Positions 10,863 through 21,599 of a DNA stretch of 64,000 bases are shown in pieces. The notes beneath the pieces were generated by a model that was given only the letters and a program-made list of their open reading frames with translations, was not told the DNA's origin and did no database searches. The position numbers and the translations under genes were made by a program. The stretch's first letter is position 1; every line of letters starts with the position of its first letter. Origin of the DNA: Dugong dugon. Its lineage: Eukaryota; Chordata; Mammalia; Sirenia; Dugongidae. The DNA lies in assembly GCA_030035585.1 (NCBI GenBank), contig CM057476.1, forward strand, positions 26,210,501 to 26,274,500, written 5' to 3'.

Positions 10863-11280
10863 TTGTGATATCAACCAGAGAATGGATAAGCAAACTATGT
10901 GTCCATACAACGGAATACTAGTCAGCAATATATGACTATAGATACATTCAAAGATGTGGAAGAACTGCAAAAACATTGTGCAAAATGCAAGATGCTAAAC
11001 ACAAAAATGCTACATACTATGTACTTCCATTATGCAACATTCTGGAAAATGCAAGATTGTAGAGACAGAAATTTGATCAATCATTGCTGGAAGCTAGTGT
11101 TCAGAGTGGTATTAGTCAACATGGCATGAGGGAACTTTCTGGAGAGATGAAAATATTCTGTATCTTGACAGTTACACAGTTGTATACTTTTGTCAAAGCT
11201 CATGAAATTGTACATTTAAAAAGGGCAAATTTTACTCTAGGTAAATAATACTTTGATAAACCTGACTTGAAAAGCAGACT
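10862..11280 (+). mobile_element. L1 LINE 3' end (old)
   Basis: GAGAATGGATAAGCAAACT, then TACAACGGAATACTA, and near the end GAAATTGTACATTTAAAAAG and AATAATACTTTGATAAA are the last part of ORF2 and the 3' UTR of an old L1. The open frame of about 76 codons is a fragment of that decayed region. Confidence 0.7.
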
Positions 11281-11370
11281 ATTGTGAGGATTAAGTAAAT
11301 ATTTGATGTATGCAAATGACCTGACACATAGTAGCCACTCAGTAAGTGTTGGTTTCTTCTGCCACAAAAA

Positions 11371-11535
11371 TCAACAAAACCAAATCCATTGCTGTCAAGC
11401 TGATTCCGACTCATAGCAACCCTATAGGATGGAGTAGAACTGCCCCATAAGGTTTCCAAAGCTATAATCTTTACAGAAGCAACCTTCCACATCTTTCTCC
11501 TATGGAGCAGCTGGTGGGTTTGAACCACCAACCAC
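11371..11535 (-). mobile_element. AfroSINE, head-truncated
   Basis: The tail (CAAATCCATTGCTGTCAAGC, GACTCATAGCAACCCTATAG) and the middle CTTTACAGAAGC are present. The copy stops at GGGTTTGAACCACCAACCAC, so the A-box part of the head is missing (5' truncation). Confidence 0.87.
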
Positions 11536-11539
11536 ACAA

Positions 11540-12785
11540 AAGTAGTAAAACAGATAGAGCTGGGTTGCTATATCCTATTCAATCAGTAGATGTCACTAGC
11601 AGAAACAGAGTAACTTCCAGTTTGACAGTTCCATTCATTCACACTTCAAGCATTGGATAAAATAAATCTGTGTTCAAATTACTTTGTTTTGTTTTTTAAT
11701 TTCTGCTGATAGCAAGGACTATTGGCATACCTTCAACAAACTAACTGTAGGTGGCAAGCTTAGCCCTCTCCACTGTCCATGGGAACTATATAATGAACTT
11801 AGATTCATTCTACATATTAAACAATTGAAGTGAGATCCAAGATGACATTGGGCTGCATGTGACATTTGAAGTCTTTTTGTGGATACCCCATTGGGCCTGG
11901 TTAGAATATTTCTTGAAATCTTCTTGCCCACGGTTGAACCCAGCCCCTTGGCATAGTGAAGTCTTGCAAGAGCCAGGCCTGTGAGTAGCAGCACACTTTG
12001 AGATTAGGTGAACACCCTTCTCTCTGTCCCCTCACAGATGTGCCTCTTCCAATAACAATATTTTCTCTGCTCCCTCTGAAGAGAAAGTCATGTGTTAAAT
12101 AAAAGATTTGCTTGAGTGAGTCACTGGGATCCTAAGTGAAATCATATTAAGGAAGTAATATTTATTATATCCATAAAGCAACCTGCACAGGGCATAATGC
12201 AGGATCCAGATGGGAGCCCCAGCTGTGCAGGGAGCCAAAGCAAGCCTGTCAAAGCGGGATGGGGCAGGGGAGGGTGCCTAGGCCTCTGAGTTAAAGCCCT
12301 TCAGCCTAGGAAGAAGTAGAGATGGATATGGTCAGTGGTGGGGCTCTCTGGCAGCCTGGAGCAGGGGGGTGGGTAGTGTGCAAGATTTCAGAGAAGGGAA
12401 AGGAGTGCAAGGGTTCCCTGCAATAAGAGTGGCTGCTGAGATGGTCTAGGATAATGCAGGGAAGACATGGCTGGATGAGCAAAGATGAAAGAGGTCTGAT
12501 CTGTGAACAGAAACGAAGGTGGGGGTTAGGAAAGAAGGAAGGGAAGGGAAGGAAAGGTAGGGGAAAAGGAAGGAAGAGGACTTCCTATGTCAATTGCCTG
12601 AGTTACTGACTGCCCAAGGGTGCCTAATCATTGGGGAAAGTAGGGACTGAAACCCAATTCATTCTGCAAGAGGAGGACTCTTCAACTAATTTTCATATAA
12701 GTGCCAGATGGGCTAGCCACAGTTCAAGATGGAAGGATGGAAGAAAGGGAGAAGTGAAGAGAGAAGAGAAGAGAAAGAAAATGGC
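11540..12785. other. Unassigned stretch with purine-rich tracts
   Basis: I see no gene. Purine-rich GGAA/GAAGG tracts lie at 12,520-12,585 and 12,730-12,785. A block of low repetitiveness at 11,990-12,240 shows nothing I can name. Confidence 0.4.
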
Positions 12786-13010
12786 CAGCATCTTCAACTC
12801 CTCTGCCCTGTACCTTGCTAGACTGTCCGCTTTACCTCATGGTTAACATATTCTTCCCTCCACCTGTTTTACCCTCCTCTCACAGTTCATCCCTATCCCA
12901 TTATTTCAAGACCCAGATTAGTCACCTCCTCCTCCAGGAAGCCTTCCTTCATGTCCATATGTCCCAGAATGACCTCCTGGTTTCTGTTGAGAAACCTGAT
13001 GAAATTTAAT
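12785..13010 (+). repeat. L2 LINE fragment
   Basis: CACCTCCTCCTCCAGGAAGC and CTTCCTTCATGTCC match the L2 'cacctcctccaggaagccttccctg' region in sense orientation. Confidence 0.55.
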
Positions 13011-14200
13011 CTAGAAGTCAAGTCAGCCTTGAGCACAGTTGTGATACCTTCTTTGCTATTGGTGTCAGTGGCCCTTTTGATGGCATCCTCCCTTCTCTGG
13101 GCTTAGGGTTGTCCGGATACCCTGCGTCTTTCCTGATAATTGTGGGTGCAAAGGATGTAGTGCTTTCCTTTTATTGTTCTATAAATGCTTGTTGTTCATG
13201 AGGGCCATAATGGTAGCAATTCAGACACTGTGCAGGCAAGTGAACAGCAACCTGGACATTGTGTAGTGAGCATCTGTTGTACTCTCCCACAGAGCATCTG
13301 TTCTTCTGTTTTCTGGGGACAAGGTGCTTATTTTCCTTTGAGGCTCCACCCTTCCTCCATTCTCAGTCCATGAAAAGCTAGTTGAACTGACTCCTTCCCC
13401 TGGCTCCAGAGGTGAGTCATATTCCTCCCGATCACAGCGATTGGTTTAGGAATGGGCACATGACCCAAGCCATCCAGTGAGAGCCAGTCCTGTGGCTTTT
13501 GCTGCAACTCTCAACAAAGAGACTCTCTGCTTGGGGTGGGGAGCAAACAAATCAAATGAAATTGCAGCTGCTGGTCATCATGCCACCACAGAGAGAAATT
13601 ACTTCCCCGAGATTGGAACTAACTCAGAGAAAAGCAGAGCCAAGACACAGTAAGAAAGTTATTGTTTATGACATTATCTGAGCACCTGGAACCAGCCATA
13701 CCTTGAGCTGTTACCTTTTTTATTCATATAAAACAATGCATTCCCTTTTTAGATGAAGATAGTTTCACTTAGACTCCTGGCATTTGTCATTCAAATATGC
13801 CTGATTATTAAGCAAAGTTTCTCAAATCTAGTTTTTTATTAGCCATCACTGAGATGTTGAGAAAGCAGCCTTTGAACTGAGAGTTAAAAGACCTGATATT
13901 TCACCCTAGTCCTTAGATCAAGCATCTGGATGATCCTAGGACACTTGTTTCTCTCACCAGGCCTGGTTTCCCCTTCCATAAAATCAAAGTCAACTTTTGT
14001 TTAGTTAGGCTTTTTTTTTTTAATAAAATGTTTTGTTTAAATTTTTGTGCAGAACAGTGACTTCTTTGGGTAGTGAGGGAGACTACATTGCATTGGATAG
14101 TCTGTTATCCCTTCAGCCCCTTCCTTTGGCTTTAGACTCCCTCCACCTGTGAGCACTATAATCTTCCCCATCCAGTAAGAGGCAGGGCCTCAAAAGGGGC
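13010..14200. other. Unassigned, one old repeat-like block
   Basis: 13,380-13,530 (AGCGATTGGTTTAGGAATGG then CACATGACCCAAGCC) resembles an old mammalian interspersed repeat whose family I cannot name. The rest shows nothing. A poly-T of about 11 lies near 14,012. Confidence 0.4.
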
Positions 14201-14204
14201 CTGC

Positions 14205-14345
14205 AGTAATAGAAAGCTCCTGCACTTTGGCACCAGTTAGATGCTGGCTCAAATCCCAGGGGACCTGCTCACTGGCCTAAGAACCTAGACAAGTCCCATC
14301 ACCTCTCTAAATGCCAGTTTCCTCATTGTAGCGTGGGATTATTAT
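14205..14345 (+). repeat. MIR SINE
   Basis: TCCTGCACTTTGGCACCAG, then AATGCCAGTTTCCTCATTG follow MIR order. Confidence 0.55.
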
Positions 14346-14423
14346 CTTTAATTTTCACAGCCAGAGACTTTGCTAAGTGCTTTCAAGTATATTACCATCT
14401 TTACACAAGAGATACATGGTGTC

Positions 14424-14905
14424 TTAGGCGGTGTTCTCTAGAGAAGCAAAACCAGTAAAGTGTGTAAATACATATATAGAGAGAGAGTATATCAAGGAGA
14501 CAGCTCACGTGATTGTAGAGGCTAGAATGTCCCAAGTCCGTGGATCAGGGTAGAGGTGTCTCCCAAGTCACACAGCCACAGAAGCTGGCAAGCCCAAGAT
14601 CGGCAGGTCGGAGAGCAGGGCTTCCGCTCACAGGCTGTGCAGATAGACGATTCCCAAGTTTGGCAGATAAGCTGACAGGTCAAGTCCCAAGAACCGGAGA
14701 TGAGATGACAGGAGGCAACTGCAGGATCCAGAGAGAGCAAAAATCCAGAACATCTGCTTATACTCAGATGTGGACCACACCCCCAAGGAGACTCCCTTTC
14801 ATCTGATTGGCTACTCATGGTATATTCAGTCGTTGGAGTGATCACATTAAAACTCTGAGAATCATGGCCCAGCCAAGTTGACACACAATCTTAACCATCA
14901 CATAT
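14424..14905 (-). mobile_element. LTR of an old endogenous element (MaLR or ERVL group)
   Basis: The plus strand starts GGTGTTCTCTAGAGAAGCAA and ends AGCCAAGTTGACACACAATC with TTAACCATCACA, the reverse complement of a common mammalian LTR. No coding region for a retrovirus is attached. I am unsure of the exact family. The 120-codon minus frame lies inside and is spurious. Confidence 0.6.
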
Positions 14906-15159
14906 GGGTTGGGTTCTTTGATTATTCTCATTTTATGAAGAGAAAACCCAGACTCAGAGAGGATAAGATTTGTACTGAAGTCAAGTCCTAAGCTAGGATT
15001 CTCATCTAGGTCTATGTGATTCCAGAGCCCAAGTATTAGTACATACTAGTGCTATGTGTGCTAAGCTCTACAACATAGCATGACACACGGTTGACACTCA
15101 AAGAGGAAAGAGAAACACACTACGATCCAGTAGAATTTTCTGCAATAATGAAAATATTT

Positions 15160-15535
15160 TAGAGCTATGCTATCCAATACAATAGCCCACATGTGGTGCT
15201 TAAGCATTTCAAATACGGGCTGTAAGGCAAGGAACTATGTTTTTGTTTAATTTGAGTTAATTTAAATTTAAATAGCCACATGTGGCTATTGTTGTTGGGT
15301 GTCTTGGAATCGAATCCAACTCACAACAACCCCATGTGACAGAGTAGAACTGCTCCATAGGGTTTTCTTGGCTCTAATCTTTACAGAAGCAGATGGCCAA
15401 GTCTTTTTCCCGCAGAGCCCTGGGCAGGTTGGAACTGCCAACCTTTTGGTTAGTAGCTGAGTGCTTAACTTGTATAGGACTCCTACATGTGGCCTGTGGC
15501 TACCATATTGGACAGCATGACTCTAGAGCAATGAG
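15160..15535 (+). mobile_element. hAT-like non-autonomous transposon split by a SINE
   Basis: The left end (GAGCTATGCTATCCAATAC) and right end (CATATTGGACAGCATGACTC) are imperfect inverted repeats of each other. AATAGCCACATGTGGC followed by CTGTGGCTACCATATTGG is the usual right half. A SINE at 15,289-15,483 interrupts it. A second copy is at 39,784. Confidence 0.65.
15289..15483 (-). mobile_element. AfroSINE inside a hAT-like element
   Basis: The plus strand begins TTGTTGTTGGGTGTCTTGGA (RTE-type tail) and ends TGTATAGGACTCC (head). The direct repeat ACATGTGGC (15,278-15,286 and 15,485-15,493) flanks it, so the insertion is clear and younger than the transposon. Confidence 0.9.
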
Positions 15536-15599
15536 ACTAGACACTCCTAAAAGGGAGATGGAACATGTTTGTAAAATAAATATATAATATTTTATATCT

Positions 15600-16060
15600 C
15601 TAACATAAATATAGGAGGCAGGCTAACCTATATTCAAATCCCAGTTGACCTTTGACCAGCTTTTTGACCTTGGACGAGCGATCCCACTTTACAGTAACAA
15701 GACCAACTTCCTCATAAGGCTGTTATGATATGCACTCATATTTTTGTTCAACAACCTTGAGCACCTCCTGCATTCTGGGCCCTGTGTCAGATGTTGGGAA
15801 GATGGTGGCCAACAAGACATATAAGTAAGAAGCCCTCAAGAAATTTCCGGCCTCTGGAAGCTTGTCTGTAAATGCCAATAATGCACCTGAAGCATAGAGC
15901 ACAATGCCCGGCACATAATGCACGCTCAAGAAATGCAAGCTTATTTCAAGGAGCAGACATATTCTAGAAGGCACTTGGCAATGTCTCCAGAGTATTTTGT
16001 AGGAACTCAAGAAAGTTGGGAGGGTTACGCACATGGATCTATTGAATAAAGAATATACCT
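15600..16060. repeat. Old MIR and L2 fragments
   Basis: 15,620-15,720 looks like MIR in sense direction. 15,735-15,930 looks like an L2 end in reverse (TGAGCACCTCCTGCATTCTG), followed by ACAATGCCCGGCACATAATG, which belongs to an MIR/L2 sense end. Boundaries are unclear. Confidence 0.45.
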
Positions 16061-16330
16061 AGGTAAAATCATTATGCAGAACAGTTTCTCCTCTGTGTAA
16101 GGTGGCAAAAATTATCTCCCCAGTGCCAATTATGTGCCTATTAGAAGTGACGTTCTCAGAGTCATTACACCAAATGGGTGCCGTTTATGTAAGATCTACG
16201 CTGGGTTCTATTGTAATTTTTTCTCTGTTTACAACATGGTATAATAAATGTCATTTTTTCAAATGTTAAGGTATTTGGTATCTAATCTATCATTAAGGCC
16301 TGGAATATGTTTGCCCATAAAAGACACTCA
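16060..16330. other. Repeat-free AT-rich block, candidate non-coding element
   Basis: The block has no repeat signature. It holds AGTGCCAATTATGTGCC, a GTGACGTTCTCAGAGTCATT (CRE-like TGACGT) and TTCTATTGTAATTTTTTC. A second AT-rich part follows at 16,450-16,560 (CTAATTGG, GTGATTAGAC, AAGTAATTTTG). Its role is untested. Confidence 0.33.
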
Positions 16331-16602
16331 CATCTAAACACCCTGAGGTGTCACAAAAAGGAGCAAATATTGAGGAGTTCCTTGATGGGGATGGGGGTCA
16401 GGAGGCAGGAATTGCATTTCTGACTGACTGTTGGTCCTTGAAGATGGAGCATCCCTCCTCTGAGCCTAATTGGCCCATGTGTAATAAGACGTGATTAGAC
16501 AAAGTAATTTTGAAAGTCCATTTTCAGTCCTGGTTTCCTGTAAACCTGTTGAAAAGCTCAGATTTTATTGTTGTTGATTAAAACCATATTAATGGTTGGT
16601 AT

Positions 16603-17043
16603 GGGTTGAATTGTGTCCCCTAAAAAGATAGGTTGAAGTCCTAACCCTTGGTACCTGTGAATGGTAACTTGGTTGGAAATAAGACCTTTGAAGATGTTAT
16701 CAGTTAGGTTAACAAGAGGTCATACTAGAGTAGGGTGGATCCTAATCCTATACAATTTGTGTTCTTATAAAAGAGGAGAAGAATCACAGAAAGAGGGAGA
16801 CAGAAGGATGGCAGTGTGAAGATTCATTTACAAGTCAAGGGACACCAGGACAGACCTAGGGCTACAAGAGGCTGGAAGAGATGAGGAGAGGTCTGCCCCT
16901 AGAGTCAACAGAAAGAGAGAATGGCCTGATCCACATGCAGATTTGAACTTCTAGTCTCCAGAACTATGAGACAATACATTTTTGTTCTTTAAAGCCACCT
17001 TCTTTGTGGGACTTTGCTAGGGCAGTCCTAGGAAACTGGAAAT
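16603..17043 (+). mobile_element. MaLR-type solo LTR (MLT1-like)
   Basis: TTGAATTGTGTCCCCTAAAA, then CCTTGGTACCTGTGAATGG, TAGGGTGGATCCTAATCC, and the end TTTTTGTTCTTTAAAGCCACC. The layout is the same as in the copies at 228 and 37,469. It is non-coding. Confidence 0.72.
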
Positions 17044-17082
17044 GATGTATAAAAAATAGACTAATAAAGCTGCATGAAGGGT

Positions 17083-17130
17083 GGACAGATAGACAGATAG
17101 ACAGGCAGACAGATAATAGAAAGGGAGAGA
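17083..17130. repeat. (ATAGACAG)n microsatellite
   Basis: The tandem units AGATAGACAGATAGACAGGC are followed by more GACAGATA. The array is short and slightly degenerate. Confidence 0.7.
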
Positions 17131-17468
17131 TAACATGACAAACAGTGGGGAAATAATGAATTATTGAGTAAGTGGTATTGAGGAAATTGAATCACTTTAT
17201 GGGGAAAAACCAAGGTGGAATCCTACCTAACACTATATATAAAAACAAAATGCAGATTAAACATGAAAAGTAGGAAGAAAATGTAAGAGAATATTTTTGT
17301 GACATTAAATAGGGGAAGAAGGATTTCTCAAAAACACCCAGATATCACAAATCATGAGAGTGGTAAAGAATGGAATCAATGGTGTTGAAATTAAAGGTAT
17401 CTGTTCTATGGGCACCATAGACAAAGTTAGCATAAGACTATTAGAGTGAGGAAAGATATTTGCAAAGG

Positions 17469-17689
17469 ATTGTTGTTGTTAGTTGCTGTTAAGTCAGTTG
17501 CAACTTATGATGACTGCATGTGTGCAGAGTAGTACTGCTCAGTAGGGTTTTCAAGGCTGTGACTTTTCAGAAGCAGATCACAAGACCTTTCTTACAAGGC
17601 TTCTCTGGGTGGATGGGTGGGGGTTCTGAACTGCCAATCTCTTAGTTAGTACTCCATCGCTTAATCATTTATACCACCCAGGCTACCTA
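17469..17689 (-). mobile_element. AfroSINE, GGTCCCTGGGTGG subfamily, inside L1
   Basis: TTGTTGTTAGTTGCTGTTAA is the tail. GACTTTTCAGAAGCAGATCA and the head ACCACCCAGGCTACC follow. The L1 resumes immediately at AAAAACACAGAGCTC. Confidence 0.85.
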
Positions 17690-18047
17690 AAAAACACAGA
17701 GCTCTACAAACCAACCAAAAAAGTTATAAAATCCAATAGTGAAATGGACAAAATATAGTAATCGACAGAAAGAAAGTACTAGTAAGTATGTAAAGATGTC
17801 TTCAAAATTACTAGTAATGAGTGACCTATAAGTTAAAGTGACCATAAAATAGCACATTATCCCCATTGGTAAAAGTTGGAGAGAAAGATAGTATCATGTA
17901 TTGGCAAAAAAGTGGTGGAGGAGGAATTCCAGGCACAGCTGAAAGAATATGAAAGATGCAGCCGTTTGGAGAATAATCTGACCAGGCTTGGTGAAATTAA
18001 GCAAGCAGATACCCAAGAACCTAGCAAACACACTCTTGGTGATATGC

Positions 18048-18238
18048 TGTTGTTGTTAGGTGCCTTGGAGTCAGCTCCAACTCATGGCGACCTTATGTAT
18101 AACAGAACAAAACGTTGCCCAGTCTTGTGCCATCCTCACAATAGTAGGTATGTTGGAGCCCACTAGTGCAGCAACTGTGTCAATTCATCTCATTGAAGGT
18201 CTTCCTCTTTTTCTCTGACCCTCTCCTTTGCCATGCGT
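18048..18238 (-). mobile_element. RTE LINE, short 3' fragment inside L1
   Basis: TGTTGTTGTTAGGTGCC is the 3' end. ATGTATAACAGAACAAAACG and CATCTCATTGAAGGTCTTCC continue into the RTE. It stops after about 190 bp, so it is heavily 5'-truncated. Confidence 0.85.
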
Positions 18239-18739
18239 AACACCCTAAGAAATTCTCATGCGAGGTCACAAGAAGATACACACAAAGATGTCCACTGCAT
18301 TCTTGTTCTGTTGATAGAGTTGGAACAGGTGAGTAATACATGGTAGGAGGCAAACTAGGAAATACTACACAACTTTCAGAATAGACAAGCCAGGTCTCTG
18401 AACAGCAACATGAAATCTCAAAAAGCATGCTGAGCAAGATGAGTAAGAACCAGGAGAAGCCAAAGCCACGTCTGTCTATTTTTCAAAAAGCACACAAAAC
18501 CGTAGACTTTTCAAGGACACAGATGGATGAACTGTGGGTTGGAGGACACAGGCACTAGGGTGAGCACCAATGTGGGCAAGAGGAGAGGCATCAGGATGGA
18601 AGACTTGGAAGGAGGAGAATATAAAACAAAAGAAGAATCCTTGCAAAAAAGGATCAACGCGATTCTGGGCACCTGAACCTCCCTCCCCCCCCAAAATAAA
18701 AATCAAGTTCTCCATTTATTACATTATTCCCAGGCTCCA

Positions 18740-19120
18740 TGCTAAGAGAGATGATACATAGATTAGATCTAGATTGGATGTATCTATATCTAATGTATGT
18801 CTAACAGATATAGAGATAGAAACAAGGAGCCCTGGTGGCACAATGGTTAAGGGCTTGGCTGCTGACCAAAAGGTTAGCAGTTTGAACCCACCAGCCAGCT
18901 GCTCCTTGGAGAAAAGACCTGGCGATCCTCTCCCTTAAAGATTACAGCCTAGGACACCCTATAGGGCAGTTCTTCTCTGTCATATAGGGTCACTATGAGT
19001 TGACTCAACAGCACACAACAATGATAGCTCTAGATCTAGATATAGATTTTGATAAATATAGTTATGGGTATGGGTATGGGCATAGATATGGGTATAGGTA
19101 TAGATACAGGTATAGATATA
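18740..19120. repeat. GATA/TATGGG-like microsatellite split by a SINE
   Basis: Units such as AGATATAGAGATAGA, GATCTAGATATAGAT and GGGTATGGGTATGGGCATAG form a degenerate array. One SINE (18,827-19,021) lies inside it and another (19,121) starts at its right end. Confidence 0.7.
18827..19021 (+). mobile_element. AfroSINE, GGAGCCCTGG subfamily
   Basis: AAGGAGCCCTGGTGGCACAA is the head and AGTTTGAACCCACCAGCC the B-box region. ATAGGGTCACTATGAGTTGA leads into the CACACAACAATG tail of the RTE type. Confidence 0.9.
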
Positions 19121-19325
19121 GGAGAAGCCTTTGTGGTACAGTGGTTAAAGCACTCAGCTGTTAACTGAAAGTTCAATAGCTCGAACCCACCAGATGCTCC
19201 ACTGAAGAAAGACGTGACGATTTGCTTCCATAAAGATTTACAGCCTTGGAAACCCTATGAGGCAGTTCTACTCAGTCCCACAGGGCAGCTATGAGTTGGA
19301 ATCTGCTTGACGGCAGTGGGTTTTT
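19121..19325 (+). mobile_element. AfroSINE, GGAGCCCTGG subfamily (diverged head)
   Basis: GGAGAAGCCTTTGTGGTACA is the head, and CAGCTATGAGTTGGAATC the tail, ending in TTTTT. The direct repeat ACAGGTATAG (19,106-19,115 and 19,326-19,335) flanks it, though it lies in microsatellite sequence so chance similarity is possible. Confidence 0.87.
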
Positions 19326-19348
19326 ACAGGTATAGTTACAGATATTCA

Positions 19349-19548
19349 CCACCCATCTCTCTGTCATGCTACGGTGGCTTGTGTTGCTATGATGCTGGAA
19401 GCAATGCCACCATTGTTTCAGATACCAGCAGGGTCACCCATGGTGGACAAGTTTCAGTGGAATTTCCAGACTAAGACAGAATAGGAAGAAAGGCCTGGCA
19501 ATCGGCTTTCAAAAAGTAGCCACTGAAAACCTCCTGGGTCGCAGTAAA
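19349..19548 (+). mobile_element. RTE LINE 5'-region fragment
   Basis: CCATCTCTCTGTCATGC, then ATGATGCTGGAAGCAATGCC, GGGTCACCCATGGTGGAC and AGACTAAGACAGAATAGG match the 5' region shared with the elements at 21,200, 36,597 and 49,810. No RTE 3' end follows, so the copy was cut later or recombined. Confidence 0.75.
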
Positions 19549-19549
19549 A

Positions 19550-20044
19550 CCTCAGTGAGACCCAGGACTCATGTAGCTCTCAGGCCACCCCCGCCTGTCA
19601 GAGAGCCTGGGAGGACTGCTTGCTGACCTTGCTCTTGGCCCCCAGCAGGATGACACAACAAACCCATGAAGGATCTGGATCATGAGTGGCCATCTTTCCC
19701 CAGCCTGGCTTGTGACGACTGTCCTCAGATCAGAACAAAGTGCCTCCAATTACTGGGTAATTAATCTTGACTCCCTTTCTCCACAGCCTCTCCTGGGGAC
19801 CAATTCCCATGACAAAAGCAGGTGGGCTTCACAGTTCCTCTGCCCAGGAGCTCCTGCCGCAGCCCTGGGGATCCGACAGCTCGAGTCTCAAGAGCCACAC
19901 TCATTTCTGAAGTGAGAGCTTGCTCATTGGGTGTTTCCCTCTCCATCCAGAGAAGAAAATAGCAACTTCTGAATCCATCTTCTCCTCCCATCCCCACAGC
20001 CACCCAATCCCATCTGGCCAGGCCACAATCATCTCTCACCTGGA
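19550..20044. other. Unassigned non-coding stretch
   Basis: I recognise nothing here. The open frames on both strands show no motif. Confidence 0.4.
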
Positions 20045-20480
20045 GTGATTGTCACAGATTCCTCACTGGCCCTTTCCACTCCTCCCCCTCAAACATCTCT
20101 GCTGCGTGGTCATCAGAGACAGCTGTCTAAAATTCAAATCTGGTCATGCCACTCCTTTGCTTCAAATCCTTCCATGGTTCCCACTGTCCTCAAAACAAAA
20201 AAACACCCTCCCTACCATGGCCTACAGGGCCTTGCATGATCTGGTCCCTGCCTCCCTCCCCAGCCACTCCCAGCCATGCCATTTACATTTGGCACATACC
20301 AAGGTGTTCGGGGATCCCTGCACACGGCATGCTGTTCCTTGGCTGGGATGTCTCCCTGCTCACCCCCAACAGAGTGGCTGATGCCTACTCTTCTCTCAAG
20401 ATTCCACCTTGATGTCAGCTCCCAAAGAAAGCTTTTCATGCCCAGCACCCTTCCACTCCCCCAGGATGGGGCATATGCAT
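20045..20480 (+). repeat. L2 LINE, ORF2 end and 3' region
   Basis: GGTCATGCCACTCCTTTGC, then GGCCTACAGGGCCTTGCATG and ATGATCTGGTCCCTGCCTCC are typical of L2 ORF2. GATTCCACCTTGATGTCAGC continues. Overlapping open frames here are fragments of this LINE, not host genes. Confidence 0.75.
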
Positions 20481-20489
20481 TAATATTCA

Positions 20490-20830
20490 ATCTTCACAAT
20501 AACTCACAGCAGTGGATACTATTATTAGGTTATGTGGAGATAGGAAAGGAGCCCTGGTGGTACAGTGGTTAAGGGCTCAGCTGTTAACCAGTGGCTCCAC
20601 ATAAGAAAGATGTGGCAGTCTGCTTCTGTAAAGATTACAGCCTTGGAAACCCTGTGGGGCAGTTCTACTCTGTTCTATAGCGCCCCTATGAGTCAGAATC
20701 AAATCGACAGCAACTGGTTTGGTTCTGTGTTTTGGAGATGGAAAAATTGAGGCACAGCAAGAAAAAGTCACTTGTCCAGGGCTGGGATTCAAACCAAGGT
20801 CTGTGTAACCCCAGGGTCCCAGCTCTTAAA
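20490..20830 (-). repeat. MIR SINE split by an AfroSINE
   Basis: The left part is ATTCACTTCACAATAACTC-like; the right part is GATGGAAAAATTGAGGCACA with GGGCTGGGATTCAAACC. The AfroSINE at 20,548-20,733 separates them. Confidence 0.6.
20548..20733 (+). mobile_element. AfroSINE with B-box deletion
   Basis: GGAGCCCTGGTGGTACAGTG is the head. After CAGCTGTTAACCAGTGGC the copy jumps to the CTCCACATAAGAAAGATGTG region, so about 20 bp with the B box is missing. The end is GACAGCAACTGGTTTGG. Confidence 0.9.
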
Positions 20831-21198
20831 GCGGGTATGCTTCTGCTGCAGTGAACTGGAAGGGAACTTCTGAGTGGGGATGGATGCTTCTGCTTGACTC
20901 CACCCTGGTCTGTAAGAGCAGAAAGAGAAGTGAATGAGGGGGAAGCAGCTCCACACGCACCTGGGATCCAGGAGCAGTGGGTGGTGGAGCTGACTCCTGC
21001 AACCAGCACCAAGAGTAGAAGTCCCCATACTTGAGAAAGTCTCAGTGTTAGCAGTGTGGATCAGCAGCTCAAGGTGGACCCTGGAGCCTATGTGTTTTAC
21101 CAGCTGCCCCAGTGAAGCCACTGGAGGGGCTCCTAGCCCACAGAGGGAGCAGACATTGAGCCAGACACAGAACTTGTTAAAGCAGAGACTAGGGCCCA
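20830..21198. other. Unassigned non-coding stretch
   Basis: I recognise no repeat or gene. The 139-codon minus-strand frame has no motif. Confidence 0.4.
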
Positions 21199-21199
21199 T

Positions 21200-21598
21200 A
21201 CCCACCACCCATCATCTGTCAGTTTGTCATACCCTGGTGGCTTGAGTGTTGCTATGATGTTGGAAGCTATGCCACCAGTATTTCAAAAACCAGCAGGATC
21301 ACCCATGGTGGACAGATTTCAGCAGAGCTTCCAGAATAAGACAGAATAGGAAGAAAGGCCCAGCAATCTACTTCCAAAAATTATCCAGTGCAAACCCTAT
21401 GGATCACAACAGAATATTGTCCTATATAGTGTTGGAAAGTGAGGCACCTAGGTTGGAAGTCACTCAAAATGCACAGTGACCACAACAATGTACTCAAACA
21501 TAACAATAATCATGAAGATGACACAGGACTGGACAGTATTTCATTTTGTTGTAAATGGGGATCTCCATGAGTCAGAGCCAACTTAACTAGCAACAGGA
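21200..21598 (+). mobile_element. RTE-derived deletion element: RTE 5' part fused to RTE 3' end
   Basis: The left part (from about 21,200: CATCTGTCAGTTTGTCATAC, ATGATGTTGGAAGCTATGCC, CAGGATCACCCATGGTGGAC) is the RTE 5' region. After GTCACTCAAAATGCACAGTG near 21,470 it continues with the RTE 3' end (ACTCAAACATAACAATAATC, CATGAGTCAGAGCCAAC, CTAGCAACAG). The reverse transcriptase region is absent. The element at 36,597 has the same junction, CACTCAAAAT followed by ACACAGTGG, so this looks like a mobile, non-autonomous family. Confidence 0.75.
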
Positions 21599-21599
21599 C

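Larger units (their letters stand above)
17140..18770 (+). mobile_element. L1 LINE, ORF2 3' part, split by SINE and RTE
   Basis: The order matches L1 ORF2: AGAATATTTTTGTGACATTA, then ATTTGCAAAGGATTG, a later CAGGCTTGGTGAAATTAAGC, and GATGTCCACTGCATTC. A minus-strand SINE sits at 17,469-17,689 and a minus-strand RTE fragment at 18,048-18,238. The L1 has many stops and is inactive. Confidence 0.7.
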
